Below, in pieces: positions 46,661 to 58,830 of a stretch of 64,000 nt of DNA. A program made the translations under genes and the position numbers. The stretch spans positions 796,090 through 860,089 of the forward strand of contig NW_004955484.1 in assembly GCF_000276665.1 (NCBI RefSeq). The letters run 5' to 3'. Each line of letters opens with the position of its first letter. Position 1 is the first letter of the stretch. A model generated the notes under the pieces. The model made no database searches and had not been told where the DNA came from. It saw only the letters and a list, made by a program, of their open reading frames with translations. This DNA comes from Chinchilla lanigera. Lineage: Eukaryota > Chordata > Mammalia > Rodentia > Chinchillidae.

Positions 46661-47984
46661 TTTAAATTTAATATTCACCACATTTTTATCACATTGCATA
46701 ACTTAAGTATGGTAAGTTATAAAGTCTCCAGGTACTCCTAAATTATTGAGGGAAATGCTTACATGGAGTACTGCTAAGTGTTTTGAGGGGGGAAAAAGCA
46801 GCTGGAGTAAGCCTACCCTTAAGGAAATTATAGTGCAGTGGGGAAAGCAAACACAGTACAGGAAAGTCGAATTACAAGCACTTGGGACAAGAGTGGGGAG
46901 GGGAAAGAGGGTCATTTCTTTCCCCTCCGTTTCCTCTTCCCATCACTCGCATCAGCATACACTCAAAAGCCTTAGCTGTAGACAGGCTCTTGGAGATGGT
47001 GAGGGGGACCATGAGGTAGAGGAGGAAAGGGACAGGGAGGTGAAATGATTGAAAATCATCCAGATATCTTATATACATGCACCAATTCCCAAAAATAAAC
47101 ATCACCATTCTGAATTGCAAACGTGATGGTACAAAATAATAATAGGTGAGGTGTCATTTGTCAATGTTGATATAGGTTTGTTTATTTTGACTGCTGTAGA
47201 GTATTTCACTGCACATTCATACAAATGTTTACTTATTTATTCTTCTGTGCTGGCTGTTCTGTTTTGTTTTTGCTTTTGTTTTACCCTATTACAAATGATG
47301 CTGGGGGGCAGGGAACTTTAGGTGCATCACAACTAACACTTGAGCTGCCGCTTTGGTTCAATTCCTTCACGGACACTGACACAAGTGGGTGCCCTTTTCT
47401 AAATGTGACCTTACAGAATTCTCATGAGCCCCAAATCTGAGCCTGTTGTATTAAGTGTAGAGATTACATGAAAAATAAAACTGCCCCAAATGTTTTTAAA
47501 GAAAAGCAAAAGGTACAAGAGTAATAGTATTATTTTATTTTCTTTTAGTAGTATGAGTCTATGGACAAGTACATGTAAGGAACATAGATATATAGTATGT
47601 TACATATGTTTATATATACATATAGAGTTAAGCATACACTCTTTATCAAGCTCTAGTGGCTTTTGCTTTACACAGGGCTGGAAATAAGAATACATACTGC
47701 ATTATCTACCACTAATACTTTTGACAGTTTTAACCTCTGTTTTGTAGGAGCCTTCTGCTTTGCCTCTATTTATTCGGTACCTTTATCCATGCAGAAGTAA
47801 CATTAAATCACTTTCACATAAAGACTTAACTTCTGCTGCCAGCTCAGGGTCAGCAGGCCGAGAGGGGATGGAAAGAAGTGCTGATTAATAGGGCTTTAAA
47901 GACTGACTCAAATGTCTTAAAACCAAGACAAATATCTGAAATGGTTCCACCTCTTTCCAGTGCTGTAAAACTTCACTTACAATC
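46661..47984. other. Intergenic DNA with an old L1-like scrap
   Basis: 47190-47300 ('ttgactgctgtagagtatttcactgcacattcatacaaatg') resembles antisense L1M 3' sequence. 46920-47045 is purine-richer without a defined unit. No gene. Confidence 0.45.
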
Positions 47985-47999
47985 ACTATTTCTAGTCAA

Positions 48000-48099
48000 G
48001 GGGCTGGGAATTTAGTTCAGCAGCACAGCGGCTGTCTGGCAAGTGCAAGGTCATGAGCTCGATTCCTAGCACAGGAAGAAAAAAAAAAAAGAACAAAAA
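48000..48099 (+). mobile_element. ID SINE
   Basis: GGGGCTGGGAATTTAGTTCA head, diverged body, A-rich tail. Perfect 15-bp duplication ACTATTTCTAGTCAA (47985-47999 and 48100-48114). This is the donor-like locus of the inverted copy at 46237-46311. Confidence 0.93.
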
Positions 48100-48165
48100 A
48101 CTATTTCTAGTCAAATTACACTGAGCTACAATCTCCCACGGACAAAGCTTTGTTTTCTTTATCAC

Positions 48166-48262
48166 TTGGGTTTGGTATGGTTTGGATCGGTTGGCTCCGT
48201 TCTGTTTGCTTTGGTTTGTTTGGGTTTGGTTTGGGTTTGGGTTTGGTTTGTGGGGGGATTGT
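48166..48262 (+). repeat. GGTTT-type G-rich degenerate repeat
   Basis: Degenerate GGTTTG/GGGTTT units, densest at 48215-48252, with several spaced G3 runs on the plus strand. The 81-codon frame here is an artefact. Confidence 0.8.
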
Positions 48263-49185
48263 TTTTGTTTGGATTTTTTAGCATTTCAAGGGCAATTCAT
48301 GGATGTAGCAAATTTTTTATGAAAATTTTATTACAAAAACAAAATAAGGGAATAGAGAAAGGCACCATTTCCTTAGAGGACAAGGAAGAACACATAAAGA
48401 GTTTATATTAATGTAAATTTTTTAAAAAAACACTGAGACTAAAATGTACAAACTTATACTTTAAAAAAATGCATATATATGTTTATATATATGGCATAGA
48501 AAATAAATTACATAAGCAATGCTGTGATAAAAAAAATGAGCAGACACTAGAAGGAGCACAGGAAACACCACAGTAAATACCCTGGACTACTTAAAACGGA
48601 GGAGCTTAGCCTAACTGGGTATAGAATCGTCCATAAAGGGCTTCTCCCCTTACAGCATTCATCTTTCTAATTCCCCCAGCATAGCATAAGTTACAAAGGA
48701 ACTTATTATTCATTAAACTTATTGTTCATTAAAGTCGGAGAGAGAGCATCAGTCAATTCCATCCCTTGTCTGCCTTGTTACACACACACACACACACACA
48801 CAGAGCACTCCCTAAGCAGAAAATGACCTAAAGTAGTAGAATAGTTTTATGGGTTGTTCTGAGTTTCTTATTAATTAAATGGCACCATCCTGTCAATGAA
48901 TCAGACCGTGGACATGGCTTGTGACACAGCTATATATACCTGGTAGATTGGGATTGATGGCTATCAACAGGGTACTTAGCAATTTTTCAGTAAAAGGAGA
49001 TCTCAAAGGCTATAGATCCAGGGAACTCATCCTCAGAAGAAGGTAGCAGCTTGGCTTTGAGAGAACACCCTTTCCTTAGCCAACCCACTCAGAGCAAAGT
49101 AGTAAGTGGCAGCTCACTGTCAAATACAAAGCATTAATTTGAAGAGTACACAATCAAAAACAAATCTGTGTCTACCTATAGTTTT
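48263..49185. other. Intergenic DNA with a short CA repeat
   Basis: A CA run of about 11 units lies at 48780-48802. TATATATG-rich DNA is at 48470-48495. No gene. Confidence 0.5.
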
Positions 49186-49203
49186 AAAAATTCAGTCTAC
49201 TGT

Positions 49204-49299
49204 GCCAGGGGTATAGCTCAGAAGCACAGCACCTGCCTGGTAAGCACAAGGTCCTGAGTTTGATTCCTAGTACCAAAAAAAAAAAAAAAAAAACAGAAA
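49204..49299 (+). mobile_element. ID SINE
   Basis: GCCAGGGGTATAGCTCAGAA head, GCACCTGCCTGGTAAGCACA body, A tail of ~19. Flanking 18-bp duplication AAAAATTCAGTCTACTGT / AAAAATTCAGTCTATTGT (49186-49203 and 49300-49317), one mismatch. Confidence 0.92.
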
Positions 49300-49317
49300 A
49301 AAAATTCAGTCTATTGT

Positions 49318-49994
49318 TTTCCCAATGAATTCATCTAAAGACAAAACCTCATGGTACAAAAGATATTGTCATTTTTGCCAAAATTACCCATAATACCCCA
49401 TGTTCAAATCTGCAAAATTATATTCAAGCAGATACTAGTTCACGTACAAAATTATTTCAGAAGAATGCGGATCAATTTCTTCGTTCTTTGGACACAATGA
49501 GGAGATTTGGGAGGTGGAAAAGAAACAGCCACTGGTTCCCCTGCAGCAGTGCTGGGTAGATGGAAGACTTCAGCAAAAGGCAGCAGTGACAGCTAGCCAA
49601 GCCTTCAGAATGCCCTCCCACAAATCACCAACCTCAGAGATGCAGACAAACAGGTTTCCTGGTCAAGGCTCCCAAATCCCTGAATTTACCTGAGACATTT
49701 TCTCCCTCCAGCCTTTCATTCATTTTGAAAGCCTCTAATTCCCCATACCAATTCCCATGCAGTTTAGCATACTAACAGTGGTTTCGTCTCCTGACCAAAT
49801 CCTGGTTAATCCAGTGAGGAATAAAAACTTTTCTCTGATTGGTAGCTCTAATGTTTAAAATACGAAATGGTATTTTGCATTTAATTCAAACAAGTACAGC
49901 TATAATTTAAAATTAGTGTTTCTTTTGAGTCAGATAATAATAACTATTTCCAACTATACTTTACCTTCAGACACAAACTGGAAGCATGTGATCA
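49318..49994. other. Intergenic DNA
   Basis: No gene or repeat recognised. Confidence 0.45.
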
Positions 49995-50009
49995 CATGAT
50001 TGGTTAATT

Positions 50010-50129
50010 TTTTTTTTTTTTTTTGGTACTTTTTTTTTGGTTTTTGGTTTTTCTTTGGTACCGGGAACCGAACTCACGACCTTGCGCTTGCCAGGCAGGC
50101 ACTTTGCCGCTGAGCTAAATCCCCAGCCC
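50010..50129 (-). mobile_element. Young ID SINE
   Basis: T-rich tail, then GGTACCGGGAACCGAACTCA to GCTGAGCTAAATCCCCAGCC. Perfect 15-bp duplication CATGATTGGTTAATT (49995-50009 and 50130-50144). One of the best preserved copies in the window. The 149-codon minus frame reading across it is an artefact. Confidence 0.96.
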
Positions 50130-50144
50130 CATGATTGGTTAATT

Positions 50145-51598
50145 AAACAGCATCCATCTGACCACAGAGGAGCACTGTCCTTCACATAGATCCCATCAAT
50201 GAATATTGATAATGATCCCACAAACATCAGCTCCAATCTATCGCCAAGGATCCCACAGTTTAGATATGTAGCTTGACTTGTCCTTAGTGACGACAGCAAG
50301 GAAGGAGAATTTGAAAGCAAAGGAAACACCATCTTAATATCCAAACCATTTTCTGCCTCAGGAACTGACTTTTCACAATGGTGAATAAACGGTAAGACAG
50401 TGGTCATTTTGATCATTTTTGATAATTCATGTAAGGTAAATTATACCTAATTTTGTGATGACATTGGCATTCTTAAATCTTTCTCTTCTCCCCAAGTATT
50501 GTGGAAACTTTCTCAACCAGTTTACAGTAGTAGTTATGTTGGTGTATGAAATCCTGAGAACATTTCACCATGGATCCCACAGGAAGGGGCCCATAAGGGT
50601 CATAAAATCTCTAACAAAAAGGCTGAGTGTAGGACCTGTACTTAAAACAACAACCACAAAAACATTATTCCCCAGGTATCACGTCACTGGGAGACATGTT
50701 AGCTGTATTCTCCTGGTCTTTTATGAAAAGCACACGTTGATGTATTTCTTCCAAGGACGACCACTTCAGTCAGCTTCATTACCCCAGTTCTGGAAAGTCT
50801 GAGAGTCTTAAAGAAAACACTCTTTGGCTGAGAACAAACCAGCAAGGTCGGTTCGCTCTTTGGCAGGCAGCCTATTCAAAATATGCCCACTGGACTTCAC
50901 AGTGAGAGGTTTGGCTTTACCTAGAGGCAAGAAATTGTACCACTAGCAATTTTCTCTGCCAGTCCTTCTACATGACAAAACACATACGGATGCAAATAAG
51001 CTAATCCTTCTCTGGAAGAGTAAGCTGCACCTGGAAATCAGTTTGTAGGAGTGCCAGACAGAGAGGATGCGATTGTGAGGTACCTGAGGGACTGCCAAAA
51101 AGCAGGCTGGGAAAATCCCCACCTGGGATGCCTGAGATAACGCTAGTCATTTACTAAGATAATTGGCCCCTCAAAGAGATAATGCTAATAATAGAATCAA
51201 GTCACAAGGTTATTAACCTGCTGAAAGGTTAGGAACATTTGCCTATTGATTACAGAGTTCATGAGGATGGAAATCCATCAAAGTACAAGTAAACTAATGA
51301 AATGCAATTCTACAGGAAGATATTGTACATATTACTAAATAGCAAAAGAAAAGTAGGTAATTAGGAGAAAGATCATCCTTTTTCATGAAGAGACAGATGG
51401 TTTTCTGTTAAAATTGGTATCTGAACCTTCTCTAACACAAACCTACCAAAATAATGATTTTAGCACAGACTATAACCAGAAACAGAAAAATATTCTTAAA
51501 AGAGTTTTAGAATCTATGGCCTAAATCATTTCTAAAACACTCCCTTTTTTCTTTTCTTCCTGGCCATGCATGTTCTAATGACAAAGGCAGCTTTAAAG
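50145..51598. other. Intergenic DNA
   Basis: No repeat or gene recognised. The 115-codon frame at 50455-50802 has no domain. Confidence 0.45.
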
Positions 51599-51609
51599 CA
51601 TGTCTGCAA

Positions 51610-51841
51610 AGAAAGATAAACTCGAGGCTTCCATAGGTAAATGGATGCAACTAGAGATCATACTCATAAGTGAAGTAAACCAGACTAGCATATGCAAGCA
51701 TCATATGTCTCCCTAATATAAGAAACTGAAAGAGTAAATAAGATCCAAAAGGTACAATAGATATTGTGAAAGGAAAAGAAACTGCTCAAAAGGAAAGAAC
51801 AACTGGGATGCGGGAAAGGAGAAAAAGAAGGAAGGGGAAAA

Positions 51842-51877
<36 letters not shown>

Positions 51878-52122
51878 GTGTATATATATATATGTACACA
51901 CAAGATAGCTAATTGTACTACTAATTTCTATTGGTTCATTGAAAGGAACAGTTAGTGCTTATATTGTTTGATCAATTTTGCATGCCTATGTTTTATAACC
52001 TGAGCCACTACTTTGAGGATAACAATATGCAATATAATAACCATTGTTAATTTCCTACCATCTTGTTTTGAAATTCTGTATGGTTTTTATTGGGTTTTTT
52101 CTCTCTTTAAAATAAAAAAAGA
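51610..52122 (+). mobile_element. LINE-1 3' end
   Basis: 11-bp duplication CATGTCTGCAA flanks it (51599-51609 and 52123-52133). It starts in the last ~40 codons of ORF2 and continues through the 3' UTR with a TA/TATATATG repeat (51841-51900). It has only one copy of the ~100-bp module and ends CTTTAAAATAAAAAAAGA. Confidence 0.92.
51841..51900. repeat. TA/TATG microsatellite in an L1 3' UTR
   Basis: About 60 bases of TATATA with TATG interruptions, at the place where other copies of this L1 carry AT-rich repeats. Frames giving IYIYIY runs are artefacts. Confidence 0.9.
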
Positions 52123-52133
52123 CATGTCTGCAA

Positions 52134-52489
52134 TATTGCTGACATGCTTCCCACTGAGAGAAGAGAGAGCTCTCCTGTTGCCTTTTTCTCATCCAAACAG
52201 CACGTGCTTTCTGTAAGACTCTCAGAATTTCCAGAACTGGGCTGAGGATATCAGTCATTACTCTGGAATCAATAGGATGGGAAGGAAGTGATTGTGGAGT
52301 TACTATCAAGGCTAGGTAAGGAAAGATGATGTAGTTTACAACTGATTCTCTAGAGGTGCTCATGCTAGAAGATCCAGCCTTCATTTAACAAATGTCTGAC
52401 CCGAGACCACCATTTGGGAAGGTGAGTGAAGAAGTTCTAAACCCACAGCCCCAGCTGCAGTCCAACTTTCAGTCACCTGAGTAAGCCAT
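52134..52489. other. Intergenic DNA
   Basis: Nothing recognised. Confidence 0.4.
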
Positions 52490-52491
52490 CT

Positions 52492-52534
52492 TGCACGCGC
52501 ACACCCGCGTGCGCGCGCGCACACACACACACGT
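52492..52534. repeat. Alternating purine-pyrimidine CG/CA tract
   Basis: GCACGCGCACACCCGCGTGC then GCGCGCGCACACACACACAC, almost strictly alternating and CpG-rich, the type of sequence known to favour Z-DNA. CpG survival here suggests a young or little-methylated repeat. Confidence 0.85.
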
Positions 52535-52789
52535 TTTTGAATGGCTATAGCTACAGCCAACATCAGATTGCAACTGCATAAGTAACCCTCCAGAAAAATC
52601 TACCTGGTCAGGCCATTTTTAAACTCCTGAACCACGAAAACGTGGGCCACTCAAAGAGTGGCTGCTTTGCACCACTAAATTTTAAAGTAATCTATTGTGC
52701 AGCAATAGTATCTGAAACAACCTATGAAAAGCAATTTTAATCATTCCCCAAATTTCGAAGTAGAAATACCTAATATTTCTAACGCTTTT

Positions 52790-52970
52790 CAATTTACAAT
52801 TTTCAAAGTACAATTACCTCATAAATTATCTCATTTGGTTTTTATAAATGTCATGTGAGCATGAATAATTATTACAAATCCCTGAGGTTCAGACAAATGT
52901 TTAATATGCCAAATATAACTCAGATCCATGTCATCCTATTCCAAAACAATGGCCCTTAACACAGGGCTGC
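52790..52970 (+). mobile_element. MIR SINE
   Basis: 'aattatctcatttggtttttataaatg...gaataattattacaaatccctgaggttcag...atataactcagatccatgtcatcc...caatggccc' keeps the MIR order of motifs. Confidence 0.7.
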
Positions 52971-54154
52971 CTCTGAAAATGTGATGAAATATTTTAAGTG
53001 GCTAAAAATTTGATGTATTCAAAAACACTGATGAAGATGGAAAAACTAACAGTGTTAGTCGTTTGCTGGTTGCTTCCAGACTGACTGTCTCTTCACACAT
53101 TTATATGTTCTTATAAATTTTTTAAATATAATAAAGCAATTCCTAGAGAGCCTAAATGGCAGCCAATTCTTGCTTTTCTTTATATTTGAAAATAACAGGA
53201 TGATTTCTCTGTAATTTTACCTTCAGCAGTACAAGGAACAGACTAGATTTCAGGAATTAAAATAAAGCTAAATTTTAACCAGGCACAGAAAAATGTTTCA
53301 CAACAACTCATGGATTTTGCAACTTCTAGATCTCACATCTGTAAATGTACATTGGGAACTGATTGATTGAGATCCTTAAAATTTGCTTAATCTTAAAAGA
53401 AATCTGGCATGCTATATAGGTATTCTGAGTTCCCTGTGTTAAAATATTACGATGGATAAATCCACAAAAACACATTTGCTTTTTTCTATTAAGGGTACTG
53501 ATGTGCTGCACAGAAGTATAAAATGTGCTTCCAGCCTTACAAAAGCTTACCGTCTGCTTGGGGCTGTTCAGAGTTAAATTTGCATGCTGTAGAAGAAAGC
53601 ACACTGGGTTTGGAATATATTTCCCTATGTATCTGAAAGGGGTGTTATGGAGATTAAGAATGAAAATGCTTTATAAGTCAGAAAATACTAAGCAAATTTA
53701 ATATAAATATATGTGTAAATTAAAGCATAAAGCTTTTACCTAAAATGGTGGTTGAAATACATACTGGTTCTGCTCAGTTTTGTAAAAGTGTTGAATTGTC
53801 TCTTACTGGCTGATCCCCTACTGAAAATATTTAAACCTGTAACTTCCTGCCGGATTTAAAAAGAAATTGCCCATTACTCTCTACTAACCCCTTCTAACTA
53901 TGCACAGCAAAGGAGAAGGCGTAACAACATTTTCTAAAAATTTTAATCAAAATAGATATTACTGAGATTCTAGGAAAAATTCACCATGAAGCATGGGTTA
54001 CTAAAATTCAAGGTCAAATGGAGGTTTATATGCCTAGATGATGTCGAATTAAAATGAAAAAGGCAAAAAGAATGAAGAGCTATATAAACCACATCTACAA
54101 GTTTCTTAGAGAAACTCTAGAATCAGTGAGAATAAATACTCATATATTCTGCAG
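52971..54154. other. AT-rich intergenic DNA
   Basis: No gene or classified repeat. A 92-codon minus frame (53604-53326) shows no domain. Confidence 0.45.
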
Positions 54155-54566
54155 TAGTTATGAAGTGGTACGGCCCATATCCGGGTGTCCCCCAAAGCCT
54201 CATGCACTCATAGGTGGGCTTCTCAGAGCTGGCTGGAGCTAGGCCACATGGTACTTGGATGAAGGGTGTGTGATGCTAAATTAGCCCACTGATTGGAATT
54301 AGTATAGTTCTGGATGTGGCTGAATGGATTAACTGAAGACAGAAGCCCCACCTGGGTGTGGGCGGCACCATCCAAAAGGGTTGTAGCCTGGGTATCTTAA
54401 AAGGGAAAGGCAGGTCGCTGCTGCTTTCTGATGCCATCTTCTGACTACCTTACCATGGACTGTTTCTCCTCTGAAACCTCCATAAACTGAGCTGAAATAA
54501 ACCTTTGCTCCTTTAACTTGTGGGTGTTGGGTATTTTGTCCCAGCGTAAAGAAAGTGACTAAGACA
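54155..54566 (+). mobile_element. MaLR-type solo LTR
   Basis: From 'gtagttatgaagtggtacggcccatatccgggtgtcc' to GAAAGTGACTAAGACA, with GAAATAAACCTTTGCTCC (AATAAA). Same family as 33631-34051. Confidence 0.8.
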
Positions 54567-55026
54567 TGATGTCCTAATTTTCCCGGTTATTTTTTCTCTA
54601 CAACTTCAGAGAATTAAACTAAAGAAGTGGGCAAAGTTCTGTGGTATCAGGCACTTAATACTACCAGGAAAATACTGCTAATCTCTTGAAACATGGGGAC
54701 TACAGAAGACACCTACTTTACTTCAACATGCAAGCATGTTCCAAATTATCCTACTGAAAGCAACCCAGAATACCAGCAGACTGGGACACTGACATATGTT
54801 AAGACACCAGTCATGATACTAACTGCTGCCACGCTGTACTATAACTTTCTCGCCCACTTAGGGCCTCAGTTTCCTATTGTTTAGAAGAAACAACTGAAGT
54901 GGAACTAATAGTATCCAAGAAATTCTTATTGAGCACTTTGTCAGTGTAATGAAAAAATGGGAGTGGCCAACACAGGCAAGAGGGAGAAACTCCATACAAG
55001 AAAAATAAATAACAAGAAAACATCAG
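54567..55026. other. Intergenic DNA with a MIR-like fragment
   Basis: 54830-54945 ('gcccacttagggcctcagtttcctattgtttag...') resembles antisense MIR. The rest is unclassified. Confidence 0.5.
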
Positions 55027-55126
55027 GGGGCTGGGGATTTAGCTCAGTGGCACAGCGCCTGCCTGGCAAGCGCAAGGTCATGGGTTCGATTCCTGGTACC
55101 AGAAAAAACAAAAACAAAACCAAAAA
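55027..55126 (+). mobile_element. ID SINE
   Basis: GGGGCTGGGGATTTAGCTCA, GCGCCTGCCTGGCAAGCGCA, GGGTTCGATTCCTGGTACC and an A/C tail. Only a weak flanking repeat (ACATCAG / AAATCAG). Confidence 0.92.
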
Positions 55127-55199
55127 ATCAGATACTGAAAAGTACTATAAAAAGTACTGTTTATAATAATGTAATCAGTTAGTAGTATTAAAATACAGC

Positions 55200-55985
55200 T
55201 AAGAGGCCTCCCTGTATCAGTCAGAGCCAACTCTGAATAAACCTTTTTCTCTCTCCTACCAAAAATGTTTCCAGTGTTTTTGGGGAGCTACCTGTATGCA
55301 GTATGCCCCTTCACCTCGGAAACACTGTCCAGTTGAACCTGAGGCTAAAGGCACCCAGAAAGCAGGATTCCAATAGTGAAGTGCTTCAAATCATCTTCAG
55401 ATAGGGACTCCAAAGGAAGGTCTTAGTATTATATAGTAGGTTTAGGTAGAAAATTAAGAGGCTTCAGACAGGGTTCGGGCCTAAGGGGGAAATCAGTGCA
55501 GAAGATGAGACCCATCTAAATGGTGGCTGGAGGACAATCTGAAAAGAACAAGACCTCAAGATAGAGATGGAAAATTCAGACCTTCTGGCCTTCTTAGCAA
55601 TAAACAGCAGCTTGAGATTGTACTGTGACGAGCACTACCTGGTCCACTGAGCCAAGATAGGGCACCTAGGTGGGAGACCAGAACATCCAGACCTACAGTC
55701 CCATCCTTTACCTTTGTTCTATGTTAGAAATTATAGATAAACTAAAATTAATGATGCCTGCCATATACATTACCCTTGGTGTGTGCCTCACTTCCCTATT
55801 AGATCAAAATTAGCTAAGCAACTATACTTGTAATCCTATAGGTTGATTGTAGTTTGACCCATATTGTACCCATGTTTTGATTTTGCTGTACAAGATGTCC
55901 TTGGACAAAGAGGTTCAGTGGCAACCTGCTTTAGGGAAGCCTCCTGTCTCTCAGGAGTTTTCTCTCAGTAAACTTTTCCTACTCC
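55200..55985 (+). mobile_element. Possible ERV LTR-derived region
   Basis: Two LTR-end-like segments, 'ctctgaataaacctttttctctctcctac' at 55229-55260 and 'tctctcagtaaacttttcctactcct' near 55960-55987, enclose ~700 unclassified bases. This suggests LTR material of an old endogenous retrovirus. No coding remnant is recognised. Confidence 0.35.
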
Positions 55986-56800
55986 TAAAAAAAAATTACA
56001 ATAAAATAACATAAAGTGATTTGGGGTCAATTCTCGATCTTAGTACTATTGATACTTTAGAGTGGATAATTCTTGGGAGATGTAGGTTCCTGTGCATAGA
56101 AGGATGTGTTCCACAGAGATGTATATTTCTCTACACATTAGAGACAGTTGTATGTCTCCAGTTATGACATTTAAATGCTGCCAAAATATCTACCAAAAAA
56201 AGAAGACCCTCAGCTAAGAATGACCATGATTACAGTCACTGGATGAAAGCTTTCAGATGCAAATTTTTGGTGTGATACCAGAGAATAACTGTATGTACTG
56301 AAATTGCTCTCATCCTCCCTTTTCAACCAGCCTTTGTCATTATAGACCTTCCTCTGTCCCCAGTTGTAAAAGTTGCTGAGCTGCTCACCTCAGTAACACT
56401 CCAACCCTGTATTGTATGAATTGAAAACACCATCAGACACTGTAAAACAGATGACAAGGTGTCCTGAACTATTGACATAGTTAAGAAACTAGATGAATAC
56501 GGCTTCTAAGCTGTTGCCTAGAGGCTGACAGGAATGGAACCACTCATCAGTGGTTATAAAAGATAACCTGATACCACGGCAAGAAATCAAAACTGCAATA
56601 AATTTCAAAACAGAATGAGGAGGAGGAGACATAAAGGAATGACAGAAAATCTCAAGCACATAGGAGGGATGAGACCTGTGCCAGCTGTGACAGACCTCCA
56701 GAGCAGATGACTTTGTCCTGGAGCTACTGGTAAACAAGGGGACACTTACAAAGCTGTTGTACATATTTCAAGAGGTCCTAGGCAAGAAGTCCTCAGGGAA
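55986..56800. other. Intergenic DNA
   Basis: No gene or repeat recognised. Confidence 0.4.
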
Positions 56801-56814
56801 AGACCTTCTCTCCC

Positions 56815-56895
56815 AGGGCCTGCCTGGCAAGAGCAAGGTTGTGAGTTCGATCCCCAGTACCAGAGAAAAACCAAAAAAAAAAAAAAAAAAAAAAA
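56815..56895 (+). mobile_element. 5'-truncated ID SINE
   Basis: Starts within the body (AGGGCCTGCCTGGCAAGAGC), keeps GTGAGTTCGATCCCCAGTAC and an A tail of ~24. Flanking 14-bp duplication AGACCTTCTCTCCC / AGATCTTCTCTCCC, one mismatch. Box A is missing, so it is transcriptionally dead. Confidence 0.9.
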
Positions 56896-56909
56896 AGATC
56901 TTCTCTCCC

Positions 56910-57439
56910 TTAGCAGAATTTTCCCCAAATTAAGTTGAAATCATGACAAAGAAAACCTTCACCTTGATTCTCACTACAGAGAAATTACGTTTAGAATCTG
57001 CTGAAGAAACACACACCTCAATTAAAAGTTCCCATTTTCCTGTATTTGTATTAAAATTTAAAGTATTTCCCATACATTTTTTAGCAAGAAATGTCAGATA
57101 TGCTAGGAAGTATTTCTAATAAGCATAAAAATAATTGAGATATTAGATATTTATAATAAAATCTGTCTATTATGATACCTTCTCTAAACAATGCTCTTAT
57201 AGGTTTATTTCATGGAGAATTTTTTAGAAATGGTAACTCATAATAATCGATTTTTGTTGTAAACATCTAATAGCTCATAACTGATTATCTTCCAACAGTA
57301 TCTACTTTCTTTGCATTAAAGAAATTTAAAGAGGAAAAATATTAGAATCTAGAGTAACAAAATATAATGTGATTATTATCCTTGTTTTCTAGAAGAAATT
57401 ATCACCAATTTCCCTTTAAATCAGAAGTAGGGTGGGAAG
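56910..57439. other. AT-rich intergenic DNA
   Basis: Nothing recognised. Confidence 0.4.
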
Positions 57440-57922
57440 AGCATAGGAGTCAGACACCCCAAAATACCACCCTTTCATTCTCATGTAATACAACACATAA
57501 TGCAAATTCTTTCTCGGACTCTTTGACATATAAATCCCATTAAAAGCTTCTTACCTGTTTTTGCAAACTAGGAGTTTCTTCCTCAAGCACCTGCCATGTC
57601 TCTGAGGTGCAAACATAAAGATAGAGAACACCCATCTGCACTTTCTGGAGGGTAGGAGCCTAACTTCCAGGGCAGTTTGCTCCAGGTAAACTACCTCCTC
57701 CATGAAGATAAGAGAAAATTTATTTTTCCTTTCTGTGAGGTCAGTGAGGAAACACTGATGACCTGCGATTTCCCCTATATCTCAGCTATTAAAAACTCTC
57801 CCAGCCTGTATTTCAGGAGAATTAAGTTCAGACTTTAGTTCTGGCCTCTCTTTTATTGGAACAGCCTTAAATAAAGTCTTCCTTGCCTGTTTGACTCTGC
57901 TCTGTGCAATTTTTGCTTTAAC
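57440..57922 (+). mobile_element. ERVL/MLT2-like solo LTR
   Basis: 3' part has the layout of an ERVL LTR: CTATTAAAAACTCTCCCAGC (TATA-like), then 'cagccttaaataaagtcttccttgcctg' (poly-A signal) and an end 'ctctgctctgtgcaatttttgctttaaca'. The family subtype is not determined. Confidence 0.6.
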
Positions 57923-58639
57923 ATAAATATATAAGAGAATAAAGATATACTAGAATTCACTAGTCCACTTGTGACTTACAGAGTTACATCTCACACTACT
58001 CTAATAACCTATAACCTCCCGGAAGAGAGGAGCTAATCTGAAACTGACAAATCCAACAATGATCTCTCAATGAAAGCATGTGTTTCCATATGTAAATCAA
58101 CATATAGACATCAGCATCATCAGTATGAGTTCATTTCAGTATACATTTTCAAGTTAAACTTACAAGAAGCTGAGGAATGTGAAATTATTCCCTCATAGTC
58201 ATTACCATGAATGAGTGTCCATCCTCTCTTCTCTGCATTAGAACATTACATATTACAAAGCAGATTGCAGAATAAATGCATTTCAATGCAAACTTACAAA
58301 AGCATGGCTTTGGACACATTAGAGTACATGTACCCATCTAAGCAAAAGCAATATTATACTTTTGTTGATATTAAATATAATTTAAATATAGTTAATTTAG
58401 CTCAAGAATGTTTTAACTAAAAGATGTGGAAATATCAATGAGCATAAAACAAGATAAATGAGAGTAATGTTTACGTCTCAGAAAAAAATCCAGAGCATAT
58501 ATATCTCCTCTCTTAAAATCTTTCAGTAAGTTGCAACTATATAAAGCATAAACTCTTCTCTTACCATACCAGAAACTGACCAAATCTGGAGCAAATCAAA
58601 TACCTTCTCTTACATCCTGTCATGAATGCAGAGCCAGTG
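57923..58639. other. AT-rich intergenic DNA
   Basis: No gene or repeat recognised. Confidence 0.4.
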
Positions 58640-58830
58640 CCCCTTAAACGTAAAACTCTATGTAGCCATAAAAAAGAATGAAACCATGTCATATGTGATA
58701 AAATGGATGGAGCTGGAAATCTATGTGATGTGAAATAAGCCATGAATAGAAAGACAAGTATTGCACAATTTCAAATATATGTGAAATATTGAAAAGTTGG
58801 TATTACAGAAAATGAGGAACATAGAACTCC
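58640..58830 (+). mobile_element. Old L1 ORF2 end fragment
   Basis: 'tatgtagccataaaaaagaatgaaaccatgtcatatgtgataaaatggatggagctgg', 'gtgaaataagccatgaatagaaagacaagtattgcac' follows the ORF2 C-terminus/3' junction of L1MA-class copies, not the young subfamily of this window. Confidence 0.75.

Noticed and set aside
49967..50416. 149-codon minus-strand frame
   Set aside because: It crosses a young ID SINE and has no domain.
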